The notes: generated by a model not told the origin, from the sequence alone. Numbered from the stretch's first letter, positions 47,454-55,400 are shown. The stretch: DNA of 64,000 nt from an uncultured bacterium (GCA_902800055.1 CADCCW010000006.1:1-64000), one strand, 5' to 3'. Made by a program: numbers and translations.

Positions 47454-48233
47454 TCAAACAGAACTGTAAAGGTAATTCAATGGATTAGCACAGCTACTTT
47501 TTGCATGCCCAAGGAATTGTGTTTCCCATATTTTAATCGCGTCAAGGGTCAGCGGAATCAACCGTTTTGTCTCAACTGAATAATTAATCGTAGGGCCATA
47601 GGTTCGATTATCTGCACTATCACATGTAAAATTCTCAAGGATAGGTTGTGGCTTTTTCTCTTCTATAATCTCCACCATAGCGAGTTCATGGAACAACCAC
47701 GGAGACGCGGTTTCTATTGAATTGTCATCTTGACGCGTTGTCGAATTAGAAGTATTAAGATAGATAAAACACTCCGCTGTATCTATCATCTTGGTTAGCG
47801 CGTGGGAAAGAATCATATGGACATGCGAGGTTGTAACGTTTCTATTGTCATACGAATAGGTCTTAATCGTGCCATCAGGATTCCTCTCGCTAACACAGTA
47901 CTCTCGATCTAACTCCTTAAGCATAATATCCATGTGATGCCAGGCCTCAGAATCAATAAAGACATCCAAACCAAACGTCTTTTGCAAATATGCTCCGAAC
48001 ATCTTAGCCAACTTAACATCTCTGCGTGAATGCGACAAAAAGACATCAATCTGACTATCGCGAAACCACATCTTACGAATCTCCGTGGCGTTTAGCGACA
48101 ATAGAGATTTTATCGCAGCATCAATAGAACTCTTCTCCAACGTACTTGACGCCCTAAAATCTGAAGCTGAGAATCCTGGAAATTTATCTGTAAATGCTTC
48201 TTCCGACAGCTTAAGATCATATGCTTTATACAT
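47454..48233 (-). CDS. TIR-domain protein
   Basis: A 259-residue protein with a TIR-like fold. QIDVFLSHSRRDVKLAKMFGAYLQ (about residues 61-84) is TIR box 1. FGLDVFIDSEAWH follows. HVHMILSHALTKMIDTAECFIYLNTSNS is the box-3-like part, where NAD-cleaving TIRs have their catalytic region, although no Glu is certain. The N-terminal about 60 residues are helical. The start at 48233 has an AAGGGG site 7 bases away. It is the last TIR gene of the operon 51901-47454. As with other defence TIRs it might cleave NAD or make a signal molecule; this is inference. Confidence 0.78.
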   Translation of the reverse strand: MYKAYDLKLSEEAFTDKFPGFSASDFRASSTLEKSSIDAAIKSLLSLNATEIRKMWFRDSQIDVFLSHSRRDVKLAKMFGAYLQKTFGLDVFIDSEAWHHMDIMLKELDREYCVSERNPDGTIKTYSYDNRNVTTSHVHMILSHALTKMIDTAECFIYLNTSNSTTRQDDNSIETASPWLFHELAMVEIIEEKKPQPILENFTCDSADNRTYGPTINYSVETKRLIPLTLDAIKIWETQFLGHAKSSCANPLNYLYSSV

Positions 48234-48306
48234 ACTTGCACCCCTTAAGAGTTGTCCCCATCATACTGTTATGCTACTGGCCCTGTATGAGAATTTGTCT
48301 CAACCA

Positions 48307-48930
48307 TTACTTCCATTTATACTCCCATCTAAATGATTCTTCTCCGCTCTTACGTGCTCCAAAATCTTTATCACATAATTCCGAATATCTTGGGACAGAA
48401 CGATCAATCAAAGTGGCCTTGCAACGACACCTTTCACAAACGGAATCCTTCTGCAACGGCAACGGCCATTTTAGGCAAACAAGCAATCCAGCCAAGCAAA
48501 GCAAGAATAGTGCGCCATAAAAACATATAACGGAACGAGAGAAGACAATTCTCCAATATGAGTATTTCCTCCTATCAGCATCACTTTTTGCTTCCTTTTT
48601 CGTATATCTATTTATAGGCATTGAAAAGAGTGTTATGTCTGAACATCCGTTTACGACATCACTATAAAGGCCTCTGAACTGGCGCTCCATTAAGAGATAA
48701 TATGCATCAAGGAAACAAAATGGCACAGTTGACACCGCCGCAACGACAAACAACAATAAACTCCCTTTGTCAACGGCCAAAGCAGCCAAAGCCGCTATAA
48801 TTGTAATACACCAGCCTTTAAGCTGAAAGGCATTACGATTCATCCGTGTAATTACATCTTGTATGAATGCCAAATACTGCAGATATGAGGCACCATGTGC
48901 ATCACAAATATCGTTTGAAATGTCTATCAC
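48307..48930 (-). CDS. Membrane protein with two pairs of helices, found beside a TIR gene
   Basis: About 207 residues. An N-terminal helix (LQYLAFIQDVITRMNRNAFQLKGW) leads into hydrophobic pairs: CITIIAALAALAV/LLLFVVAAVSTVPFCFLDAYYL, and later IVFSRSVICFYGALFLLCLAGLLVCL. The FIQDVITRMxxNAFxLKGW motif is, from memory, seen in membrane proteins next to TIR genes in other bacteria, but I cannot confirm a family. The GTG at 48930 has a GGGGAA site 8 bases away; another GTG at 48957 follows the upstream stop directly. It could be a membrane sensor or a pore-forming effector. Confidence 0.68.
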   Translation of the reverse strand: MIDISNDICDAHGASYLQYLAFIQDVITRMNRNAFQLKGWCITIIAALAALAVDKGSLLLFVVAAVSTVPFCFLDAYYLLMERQFRGLYSDVVNGCSDITLFSMPINRYTKKEAKSDADRRKYSYWRIVFSRSVICFYGALFLLCLAGLLVCLKWPLPLQKDSVCERCRCKATLIDRSVPRYSELCDKDFGARKSGEESFRWEYKWK

Positions 48931-48957
48931 AAGTCGTTCCCCTATTGCAATTAACAC

Positions 48958-49473
48958 TTAAGCCAACGGCATGCTTCTCAAATTCTTTTGCCCCGCAATG
49001 GCCGCCTCAACCCAATTCTCCATGTTATTTCTTATATCATTATACGCATCTCTTGATGTGCCGTACGAATATGGGGTGTACACTGGTATCCATTGGCTCA
49101 ACAAAGTTCCGTTGTCGAGTCTTATCCTTTCAAATGGATTTTCTCCTGCGCGCGACTGCCTGCCATACACATTTTCAAGCGCGTTGATGCGAATCCCCAT
49201 AATTGGCTTACCTAATTCCCATGCACGTTTGATTTCATATAATACCCAAGGCCTTGATGCCGTTTCAGAGCCGATGAGAACAATAAGTATCTGCTTGTAT
49301 TTCAGCTGGGCTTCAATCCAGTTCATTATTGCACGATCTCCGCCACGTTTAATTGCTTCCCAATCGTTGCCTGACACGGGTTGATTCCCGTCAACCACGC
49401 CAATATTCCGCACTTGGTTTGCCCGCCAAATATCATTGTCAAAGTGGAAACTGAAGAATGCTGGACGTTTCAT
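48958..49473 (-). CDS. ThsB-like TIR protein (DUF1863/MTH538 type)
   Basis: A 171-residue TIR-like protein: RPAFFSFHFDNDIWRANQVRN (start, box 1) and KQILIVLIGSETASRPWVLYEIKRAWELGKPIMGIRIN (about residues 60-97). The IGSETxxRxWVxYEI motif is the strong mark of the DUF1863 family, to which Thoeris ThsB belongs. In Thoeris these TIR proteins sense phage and make a cyclic ADP-ribose-type signal. The start at 49473 has a strong GGAGGTGA site. It is 27 bp after the SLOG-patatin stop, so it is cotranscribed. Confidence 0.85.
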   Translation of the reverse strand: MKRPAFFSFHFDNDIWRANQVRNIGVVDGNQPVSGNDWEAIKRGGDRAIMNWIEAQLKYKQILIVLIGSETASRPWVLYEIKRAWELGKPIMGIRINALENVYGRQSRAGENPFERIRLDNGTLLSQWIPVYTPYSYGTSRDAYNDIRNNMENWVEAAIAGQKNLRSMPLA

Positions 49474-49500
49474 GAATCACCTCCATTAAACAAATTATTT

Positions 49501-51153
49501 TCACATTGCCTTCCAGTCGGCAGCTGGCACACCATTTATAATTTTGCTCTTCAGGAATGCCGCCACCTTTTCTTCTCTTATGGCAGATTCCCCTCTGCTG
49601 ATAAGTTGTTTTACTCTTTTCAATTCATCAATTGAGAAGTCACCTTCATTTGCCAATGAATCTACATGGCAGTATTGATCTGGGCGAAGGATCAAATCAG
49701 CACCGCCCTGCATAAATGACTCTTGCGCATTGGAATACAGGTCAACGATCTTCCCTTTAGACAACCAACCGGTCAGACTCTTCGGTACCTTTATATATCC
49801 TTTTGCCGTTGTAGTTGTCCCTATGCTAAGGACATCAATCTGCGCAGGATCCACCCCAAAATAATGAACTGCATGTAGGACAGCAATCAACATAGGCATG
49901 TTTGCGCCAACCCCACCATCAAGATATCTACCAATAGAATAAGCATGCCTCACCTCGGCTGGAGGGAAATATGACGGAGCGGCAGATGTTGCCCGAGCGA
50001 CATCAAACATGCTCACATCCCCATCATATTGACACAAGTCATCGTGTGGAGTGGTGAAATAATGCATCCGCCCGTCATCTGCTGAAAAGCTTGGGATAAG
50101 CAACCGGCAACAAGAATCCTTAAGGCATTTCTCGCCAACTATCTCATACAATGCCTTCTCAAGTCCTTTTACCTCATATTTTCCTTTAAAGAGCCACCGG
50201 AGACATCGCGATGTAACATTACCTTTTGGGAAAACCACCGCACCTTTATCCCGATAAAAGTCAAGTAGTTTCCTCGCATCGGCTCCCGCTCCAAGTCCTA
50301 GAGCTATCAATCCACCCGTCGATGTACCCGACACCAAATCAAAATACTCGACAATGTTGCAGCCATATACTTTCTCAATTGCAGACAGAACAGCAGCACT
50401 GAACGCCCCTTTTATCCCCCCTCCATTGAGCGAAAGTATCCTAAAACTACCTGGCCAAACTGATTTACCGTTACGTAACCTTCTTGCAGAAATTTTCAAA
50501 GGAAGTCGGGACAATCCCGCTACTATCAATGCGAATATCTCACTGATATCGCTGCTATCGGTCAACTTAGCATTCTCAGAACTCGACAATCCATTCATCA
50601 GATTATCTATCCTGTTGTTTTCTATATATCGCTTCGCATCTCCGCCAAAGCCTCCTATGATATAACACGGCAAACCGGCCTCACGCGCAAAATCTATCTC
50701 TTCCGTTATCCCTGCACGCCCTTTTGCCCCTAAATGAAGTTTCCCGCCAACTGCAACAAAGGCATTACATCGTGTTGAAAGCTCACACCTCATCTTTCTT
50801 AAGCTCGCATCACGTCCCTTATCGTCGGCAGGAGTGCGAATCACAGTTATTGTCTTGGCATATTCATCAGCAAGAGTTGGAGCTGGTGCATTATCGAGAA
50901 AGAATTGCGATGCAACAAGCGTAAGCGCCGTCCTGCGCCGATCCTCTGGAATGTACTCTAATTCTTCATGTAACCACTTACTTATGACAGGATGCATTCC
51001 ATGTACAATTATGCCACCTTGTGAATACACCTCTCGTGCCAATTGCCGGATGAGAGATTCCATATCATTCAACTGGTCTTGGGTTTGGTTCTGCTCGTCG
51101 CTTGCGGACGACAGCCACAAAATAACATTGGAAATATCGGGATTTGTAGACAT
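49501..51153 (-). CDS. SLOG-patatin phospholipase fusion
   Basis: A 550-residue two-domain protein. Residues about 1-220 look like a SLOG (LOG-like nucleotide-binding) domain: LAREVYSQGGIIVHGMHP and AFVAVGGKLHLGAKGRAGITEEIDFAREAGLPCYIIGGFGGDA. Residues about 235-550 are a patatin-like phospholipase: SLNGGGIKGAFSAA (oxyanion hole, 244-249), SGTSTGG (nucleophile Ser278) and LDGGVGANMP (catalytic Asp412). Patatins such as CapV are activated by a cyclic nucleotide and destroy the membrane. SLOG domains in Thoeris ThsA bind the TIR-made signal. The fusion beside TIR genes suggests a signal-activated lipase. The start has no strong ribosome site. Confidence 0.85.
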   Translation of the reverse strand: MSTNPDISNVILWLSSASDEQNQTQDQLNDMESLIRQLAREVYSQGGIIVHGMHPVISKWLHEELEYIPEDRRRTALTLVASQFFLDNAPAPTLADEYAKTITVIRTPADDKGRDASLRKMRCELSTRCNAFVAVGGKLHLGAKGRAGITEEIDFAREAGLPCYIIGGFGGDAKRYIENNRIDNLMNGLSSSENAKLTDSSDISEIFALIVAGLSRLPLKISARRLRNGKSVWPGSFRILSLNGGGIKGAFSAAVLSAIEKVYGCNIVEYFDLVSGTSTGGLIALGLGAGADARKLLDFYRDKGAVVFPKGNVTSRCLRWLFKGKYEVKGLEKALYEIVGEKCLKDSCCRLLIPSFSADDGRMHYFTTPHDDLCQYDGDVSMFDVARATSAAPSYFPPAEVRHAYSIGRYLDGGVGANMPMLIAVLHAVHYFGVDPAQIDVLSIGTTTTAKGYIKVPKSLTGWLSKGKIVDLYSNAQESFMQGGADLILRPDQYCHVDSLANEGDFSIDELKRVKQLISRGESAIREEKVAAFLKSKIINGVPAADWKAM

Positions 51154-51184
51154 TCCGCAATAATCTTATTACGCCTTTCGACCT

Positions 51185-51901
51185 TTAAGATTGAATCACT
51201 TTTTGAATATCATATTCATCAATATGATTATCCCTAAGATCACAAACGCGCTCTATTTGTTTTGTTGGATGCTCAATAAACTCCGTCCATGTCACTATTG
51301 GCATATAGGAAAATTCTCCATAATGTATGCGTTCATGTTGATTATCACATATCTTTATGTCCGTTGCTTTTTCGCTTGATGATTTCCGGTTAAATGTATT
51401 CCGCCAGATTATCTCAAAAAGCCAATGCGTATTATGCCATCTGCATTGTTCGGGACAGCAATTTCTCTTGTATATGCAATAGTCGTACGAACCATTAGCG
51501 GCTGGCAGCACCACTCCAAGAAGCGCATTTGTATGGCTAGTCCGGTCTTCCCGGGTTATATCTTTTAAGGAATACGATATTTCCCATGGGATCCATTGAT
51601 CACGGTCTTTTTTATTCTCTACACGCATTTTGGGAGAGATAAGCACTATCGTAACACTACTGTCAGAAATGAGTTCTTTCAGTTTCCCCTCTATATATTC
51701 ATCCGAAAAGCCACTCAAATCATTATTAGATTCCTCTCCTTTATAAATGTGATCCGACAATTCAATTTTATCGGCAAGAAAATCAACATATGCTCGCGTC
51801 AACGAAAAGCCTGGATCAAGGTACTCTATTAACGAATAAGGTTTTAGCGGCTTCACCGACATATCCTTATATTTATATGATACAAAAACTTTTCTACTCA
51901 T
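51185..51901 (-). CDS. TIR-domain protein (ThsB-like type), first gene of the TIR-patatin operon
   Basis: A 238-residue TIR-like protein. RKVFVSYKYKDMSVKPLKP is box 1. SSVTIVLISPKMRVENKKDRDQWIPWEISYSLKDI (about residues 81-115) is the VxLISPxT...WIPWEI motif of the ThsB-like group. The C-terminal about 70 residues (HNTHWLFEIIWRNTFNRKSSSEKATDIKIC) are less conserved. The start at 51901 follows an AGGA site. It differs from the 48958 gene in length and in the extra Cys-rich stretch (YKRNCCPEQCRWHN). It is 31 bp upstream of the SLOG-patatin gene. Confidence 0.83.
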   Translation of the reverse strand: MSRKVFVSYKYKDMSVKPLKPYSLIEYLDPGFSLTRAYVDFLADKIELSDHIYKGEESNNDLSGFSDEYIEGKLKELISDSSVTIVLISPKMRVENKKDRDQWIPWEISYSLKDITREDRTSHTNALLGVVLPAANGSYDYCIYKRNCCPEQCRWHNTHWLFEIIWRNTFNRKSSSEKATDIKICDNQHERIHYGEFSYMPIVTWTEFIEHPTKQIERVCDLRDNHIDEYDIQKVIQS

Positions 51902-51957
51902 TGACTCAATTCCTTAATATCTCGTTCAGCAATTTCGAAACTAGACAAGCAACTGTA

Positions 51958-52161
51958 TCATCCATTGCGAAGTTCTGACAGCACATTTTCAACTATGTAA
52001 CCATCGCTCATCAGCTGAAGACCATATTTCGGATCAGATAGCTGGCGATATGTCTTCGTTGAATAGAACAGGTCTAACGCACGTTCTTCGCTTATGGCAA
52101 GCACAGAAGCAATTTCCATGATTATTCTGGCTGTCTTTCTCCAAAGGACGCTATCTCGCAT
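51958..52161 (-). CDS. DUF3791-like small protein
   Basis: A 67-residue protein: MRDSVLWRKTARIIMEIASVLAISEERALDLFYSTKTYRQLSDPKYGLQLMSDGYIVENVLSEL. The pattern AxxxxISxxxALDLFYxTKxYxxLxDPxxGL is that of DUF3791. Such genes often stand beside DUF3990 genes. It is 3 bp after the DUF3990 stop and may act as its partner or immunity protein, which is inference. Confidence 0.7.
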   Translation of the reverse strand: MRDSVLWRKTARIIMEIASVLAISEERALDLFYSTKTYRQLSDPKYGLQLMSDGYIVENVLSELRNG

Positions 52162-52164
52162 AGG

Positions 52165-52665
52165 TCACGCTCCTTTCAATTCAACAGACTCAACATGCCT
52201 GAGATACGTGTCTATGACCTTTTGCGCACGAATACATATCTGATGATTGACTTTCTTGTACGCAAGCTGACCCAAGGCCTGTTCTGCGGTTATCCGCCCG
52301 TTCTCGTAGTCCTCTACGGTATCAATCACGTTGTCATTTGCCACGCCGCCTTCGATAACATCATACTGGTTCTGCAGATTTCCGCCAGCTCGGCAATCCA
52401 CCACATAATCCAGCCAGGGGATATCATAAGCATCGAATTTCTTATAGCGCTGTCCAATATCTCTTCTGGCGGCAGCAGTGTCAAACTCGTAGACATTCAG
52501 ATATGCCTTGCGATTTCTGCCGCGGCTTGCTATCGTCTTTGCCCACGACTCAGCCTGTCCGCGCAATTTTGTCAAATAGAAACCCTGCCCGAAATCGACC
52601 TTAGACCGGCCTACATTTGCCAACGGGCCGCGCACAACCGTGTCCGAACCATGAAACAGCTTCAT
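52165..52665 (-). CDS. DUF3990 protein (ADP-ribosyltransferase-like fold)
   Basis: A 166-residue protein: KLFHGSDTVVRGPLANVGRSKVDFGQGFYLTKLRGQAESWAKTIASRG is the DUF3990 start. The HGSD and GQGFYLT segments match the start of mono-ADP-ribosyltransferase-like folds (compare the H/Y pairs of ART toxins). DIPWLDYVVDCRAGGN follows. Function is unproven; toxin-like ADP-ribosylation is inference from fold. The start at 52665 overlaps the upstream DUF3791-like gene as ATGA, so three genes (52898 to 51958) are coupled. Confidence 0.75.
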   Translation of the reverse strand: MKLFHGSDTVVRGPLANVGRSKVDFGQGFYLTKLRGQAESWAKTIASRGRNRKAYLNVYEFDTAAARRDIGQRYKKFDAYDIPWLDYVVDCRAGGNLQNQYDVIEGGVANDNVIDTVEDYENGRITAEQALGQLAYKKVNHQICIRAQKVIDTYLRHVESVELKGA

Positions 52666-52898
52666 TCCCCAGCCTCCCAATTCTTCAACGCGGTCACCGT
52701 ATCATCAACAACCCATTCAAAGCTCTGCGTGTGCAAATCATCATACCTGCCCAGCAGTCGTTCGTGAATCAGATTCTGAGCCTTAAGCCGATCATGCATT
52801 TTCTGTCCAGAAATGTGCAATCTCCTGGCTCCACCTTCGATTGCCATCACCGCAAAATGTATGTGATCGTACATCTTGGACCTGGGCTTTGAATTCAT
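52662..52898 (-). CDS. Second DUF3791-like small protein
   Basis: A 78-residue protein: MYDHIHFAVMAIEGGARRLHISGQKMHDRLKAQNLIHERLLGRYDDLHTQSFEWVVDDTVTALKNW. It resembles the other DUF3791-like protein in its helical ISGxxMxDRLxxQ pattern, but is diverged. It ends by overlapping the DUF3990 start. Two DUF3791-like genes thus bracket the DUF3990 gene. Confidence 0.65.
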   Translation of the reverse strand: MNSKPRSKMYDHIHFAVMAIEGGARRLHISGQKMHDRLKAQNLIHERLLGRYDDLHTQSFEWVVDDTVTALKNWEAGE

Positions 52899-52996
52899 TT
52901 AACGCTACCCTCCAGTACATTCAGATGACAATAACCTAAATACAATGGGGTCAGCCCCCATGACAAAGAAATCCCTTTCGCAACAAGCTCCGCGCC

Positions 52997-53024
52997 AGTG
53001 AAGTATGCAGCCGCACACCTCACT
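52997..53024. repeat. Third hairpin family (REP3-like), copy 1
   Basis: AGTGAAGTATGCAGCCGC and ACACCTCACT form a 28-bp imperfect inverted repeat whose mismatches are G-U compatible. The sequence GTATGCAGCCG followed by ACCTCACTT recurs at 55244-55279 on the other side of the DUF4838 gene. In 52899-53115 no gene is convincing. Confidence 0.55.
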
Positions 53025-53115
53025 TTGGCGGCAAACCGCCGCGACATGTACATTCCTCCATTCATGCTTACCTGCGTATTATACCACATCTCCATTCTTC
53101 TGTGCATCTCGTGGT

Positions 53116-55224
53116 TCAAATCTCTGCGTTCTTTGCGTTCTTTGCGGCCAAACAATCTGCTGCGGCGGTTTTGCCGCGCTTTCGCCACTCGGCGGCGCCG
53201 GCGCTCATGTAGTCGTAGATGCCCGCCTTCCAGTTGGCGACGCGGGCCTTGGCCTGCGGCGTATCCGCAAGGCGCTCGGCATCAGCCATCAACGCCTCTA
53301 GCCTGCACATGACCTCTGGCGTGCCGAGCACATCCCAGGCGATGCGCGCCGACTGGTGCGCATACTGGTATTTGTCCAAGAAATCCCGCGGGTAGTTTGC
53401 CGCCTTGCAGTAGCGCGCCTCGACCAGGTCGTAAAACCGCCTGATCGGCGCCGCGGCAGCGCCATAGGACGAGAAGTAGTCGGCCGCGAGGGGCTTGAGC
53501 GGCTCCCTTGGATTCCACATCCACCGAAGCGACAGGTAGTTTTCGTAGTCGTCCACAAAACCGCAGTTGAAGATGTTCTTGGAGATCTCGAGGTCGGCGA
53601 GCAGCTCGTATTCGTCCTTGAGCACCTGCGCGAAGAACCCCGGGAAGCAGTTGACGTGGGTGAAGCGGTCGGCGCGCTCCTTGGGGAAGGTGTTGTAGAG
53701 CCAGAGCCCAAACGGCCGGCAGGGATATGCCGCCCGCCAGTCATGGAGCTGGCGCACCTCAATGGCATAGTTGTCGACATAGGGCATACGATTGCAGATA
53801 AAGCAATAATGGACGACCACATTCGGTTCGAGCCGGAAGGACGGGACTCCGCACCGCGAACCATAGGCGAGGGTCGAGATCTGCTTGCCTGGATGCGACC
53901 GGGCGATCTCCCTCGCCACGGCATTGACGAAACGGTACCAGTAGTCGGAATGCTGGGAGTTGACATGCTCGAGGCCGGGGCGATACTGGCGCTCGCATTC
54001 CTCGCATTTGCAGAAGCCGAGGTTGTCCATCGGCTCCAGGCAATACGTATCCTTGCCCCAGATATGTCCCTGCATGCCGATGTTGCGGTAGGTCGCGCGG
54101 TATCCGCCGTGGTCAAAGTAGTCCCGGACATCGGCGACGGTCTGCTTCAGCACCTCCGGATTGGAGAAACAGAGCTGTGGCGGCTCCTTCACGCCCTTGT
54201 ATCCCTTGGCGAAAAGCTCCGGCCGGAACCGCTCGAACCCCGGGCTGGCCTTGTCCCAGAAGCGGTTGTACCACCAGTAGAACGAATGGTTGGCGTTCGA
54301 GATCTCGCCGCCGGCCTTCATGCGCCGGAGGAAGAGGATCTTGCGCCGGTCGATCTCCTCCTTCGCGGCGGCGAAGGAACGCCCGTTGGCGAACGCAGAC
54401 GGATAGGCGACCTGGAGATAGTTGGTCCATCCCGGCGACCCCGTCGTCCAGAGCTCGGGCGAATAGGCGGCGGCGAACGTGCGCCCGTCGCACATGTTGC
54501 CGGGGTTGCGCCCCTGGGCGAAGGGCCTGGCCTGGCGGTCTTGCCGCTTGACGGAGAGATCGGGGTCGGAGGGAACAATCGTGCCGGCGTCGGTGGGGTC
54601 GAGCCACCGCACACCGCAGTAGTCCCAAAGGAAGTCCAGCACGGCGTATTCGGGGAAGCCGCCGCTTTCAAGGGCGACGCCGTCGTCGGAGAACGCAATC
54701 CGAAGCTGCTGTTCCTCAAGCCTGGGGTTGTATCCGATCCGCAGCGCCTTGCGGCCCGCCGTCGGCTGGGCGACGATCGCGAAGTCGCCGCCGGTAATCT
54801 GGTCGAGGTGCGACTTCAGCTCGTCCGCGGCAAAACGAACGCCCGAGTCGGCGTCGGGGGCGATGACGATGTCCGCGAGCGGCTTGCCGCCTTCGGCCAG
54901 CGGCAGCCGGCCGAAGGACAGGAACGCATTGCCCAGGCCGCCCGTCGCACAGCCAGCGAAAAGCATCAGCATCGCCCCGACCGCGGCAATTCCGCCGCGG
55001 GACCGGCAGCTGTGGAGTTCCGGCGAGAAGTCCATCTGCAGCGCCCGCGCGAGCTTGGCCGCGGTGCGGAAGGAGAAGTTGACGTCCTGGCGGAGGACCT
55101 TGGTGATGTAGGGGCGGGACACCTTCATCCGCTTGGCGAGGTCGGTTTGGGAAAGCCCGAGCTCCTTCATGCGCAGGAGAATCTGGCGCAGGAACACGGA
55201 GCAGATATGGTCGACGGTCTTCAC
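53116..55224 (-). CDS. XRE-type HTH joined to a lipoprotein/DUF4838 domain
   Basis: With the GTG at 55224 the protein is about 702 residues. An XRE helix-turn-helix is clear near the start (FLRQILLRMKELGLSQTDLAKRMKVSRPYITKVLRQD). It is followed by an internal hydrophobic segment ending in a Cys (GIAAVGAMLMLFAGC), like a lipoprotein signal but not at the N-terminus. Then comes a DUF4838 glycan-active-like domain (LADIVIAPDADSGVRFAADELKSHLDQITGGDFAI; later DNLGFCKCEECERQYRPG, WLYNTFPKERADRFTHVNCFPGFF). The gene ends in three 9-bp units (53123-53149) giving the AKNAKN tail. The start is unsure: ATG 55170 would cut into the HTH. An inner promoter or start for the exported part alone is also possible. 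Confidence 0.72.
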   Translation of the reverse strand: MKTVDHICSVFLRQILLRMKELGLSQTDLAKRMKVSRPYITKVLRQDVNFSFRTAAKLARALQMDFSPELHSCRSRGGIAAVGAMLMLFAGCATGGLGNAFLSFGRLPLAEGGKPLADIVIAPDADSGVRFAADELKSHLDQITGGDFAIVAQPTAGRKALRIGYNPRLEEQQLRIAFSDDGVALESGGFPEYAVLDFLWDYCGVRWLDPTDAGTIVPSDPDLSVKRQDRQARPFAQGRNPGNMCDGRTFAAAYSPELWTTGSPGWTNYLQVAYPSAFANGRSFAAAKEEIDRRKILFLRRMKAGGEISNANHSFYWWYNRFWDKASPGFERFRPELFAKGYKGVKEPPQLCFSNPEVLKQTVADVRDYFDHGGYRATYRNIGMQGHIWGKDTYCLEPMDNLGFCKCEECERQYRPGLEHVNSQHSDYWYRFVNAVAREIARSHPGKQISTLAYGSRCGVPSFRLEPNVVVHYCFICNRMPYVDNYAIEVRQLHDWRAAYPCRPFGLWLYNTFPKERADRFTHVNCFPGFFAQVLKDEYELLADLEISKNIFNCGFVDDYENYLSLRWMWNPREPLKPLAADYFSSYGAAAAPIRRFYDLVEARYCKAANYPRDFLDKYQYAHQSARIAWDVLGTPEVMCRLEALMADAERLADTPQAKARVANWKAGIYDYMSAGAAEWRKRGKTAAADCLAAKNAKNAEI
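53123..53149. repeat. Three 9-bp units at the 3' end of the DUF4838 gene
   Basis: TCTGCGTTC (53123-53131), TTTGCGTTC (53132-53140) and TTTGCGGCC (53141-53149) encode a terminal AAKNAKNAE-like peptide. Matches the triple at 24914-24940. Confidence 0.7.
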
Positions 55225-55279
55225 TTGGCGCCAAGCTCTCGCCCCGTGGGGTATGCAGCCGAATACCTCACTTCCACGG
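55224..55279. repeat. Perfect 12-bp palindrome and REP3-like hairpin, copy 2
   Basis: CTTGGCGCCAAG (55224-55235) is a perfect palindrome, right at the suggested start of the XRE-DUF4838 gene and a possible operator for its own HTH. At 55244-55279 an imperfect inverted repeat CCGTGG...GTATGCAGCCGAATACC...CCACGG shares GTATGCAGCCG and ACCTCACTT with 52997-53024. Confidence 0.55.
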
Positions 55280-55400
55280 GTTTGCCCGACTTCTGACGTC
55301 GCTGGTGCATAATGCGCCAACTTAATATCGCGTATTTTAACCTTTTAGTTAACAGAAGTCAAGCGGTCGGCCTTTGGGCGTCGCTTCGCTCCGAAGTGGC

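Noticed and set aside
52895-53188. A 97-residue minus-strand frame before the DUF3791 gene
   Set aside because: Its N-terminus is the 9-bp repeat and DUF4838 end read in another frame, it has no domain, and part is the REP3-like hairpin.
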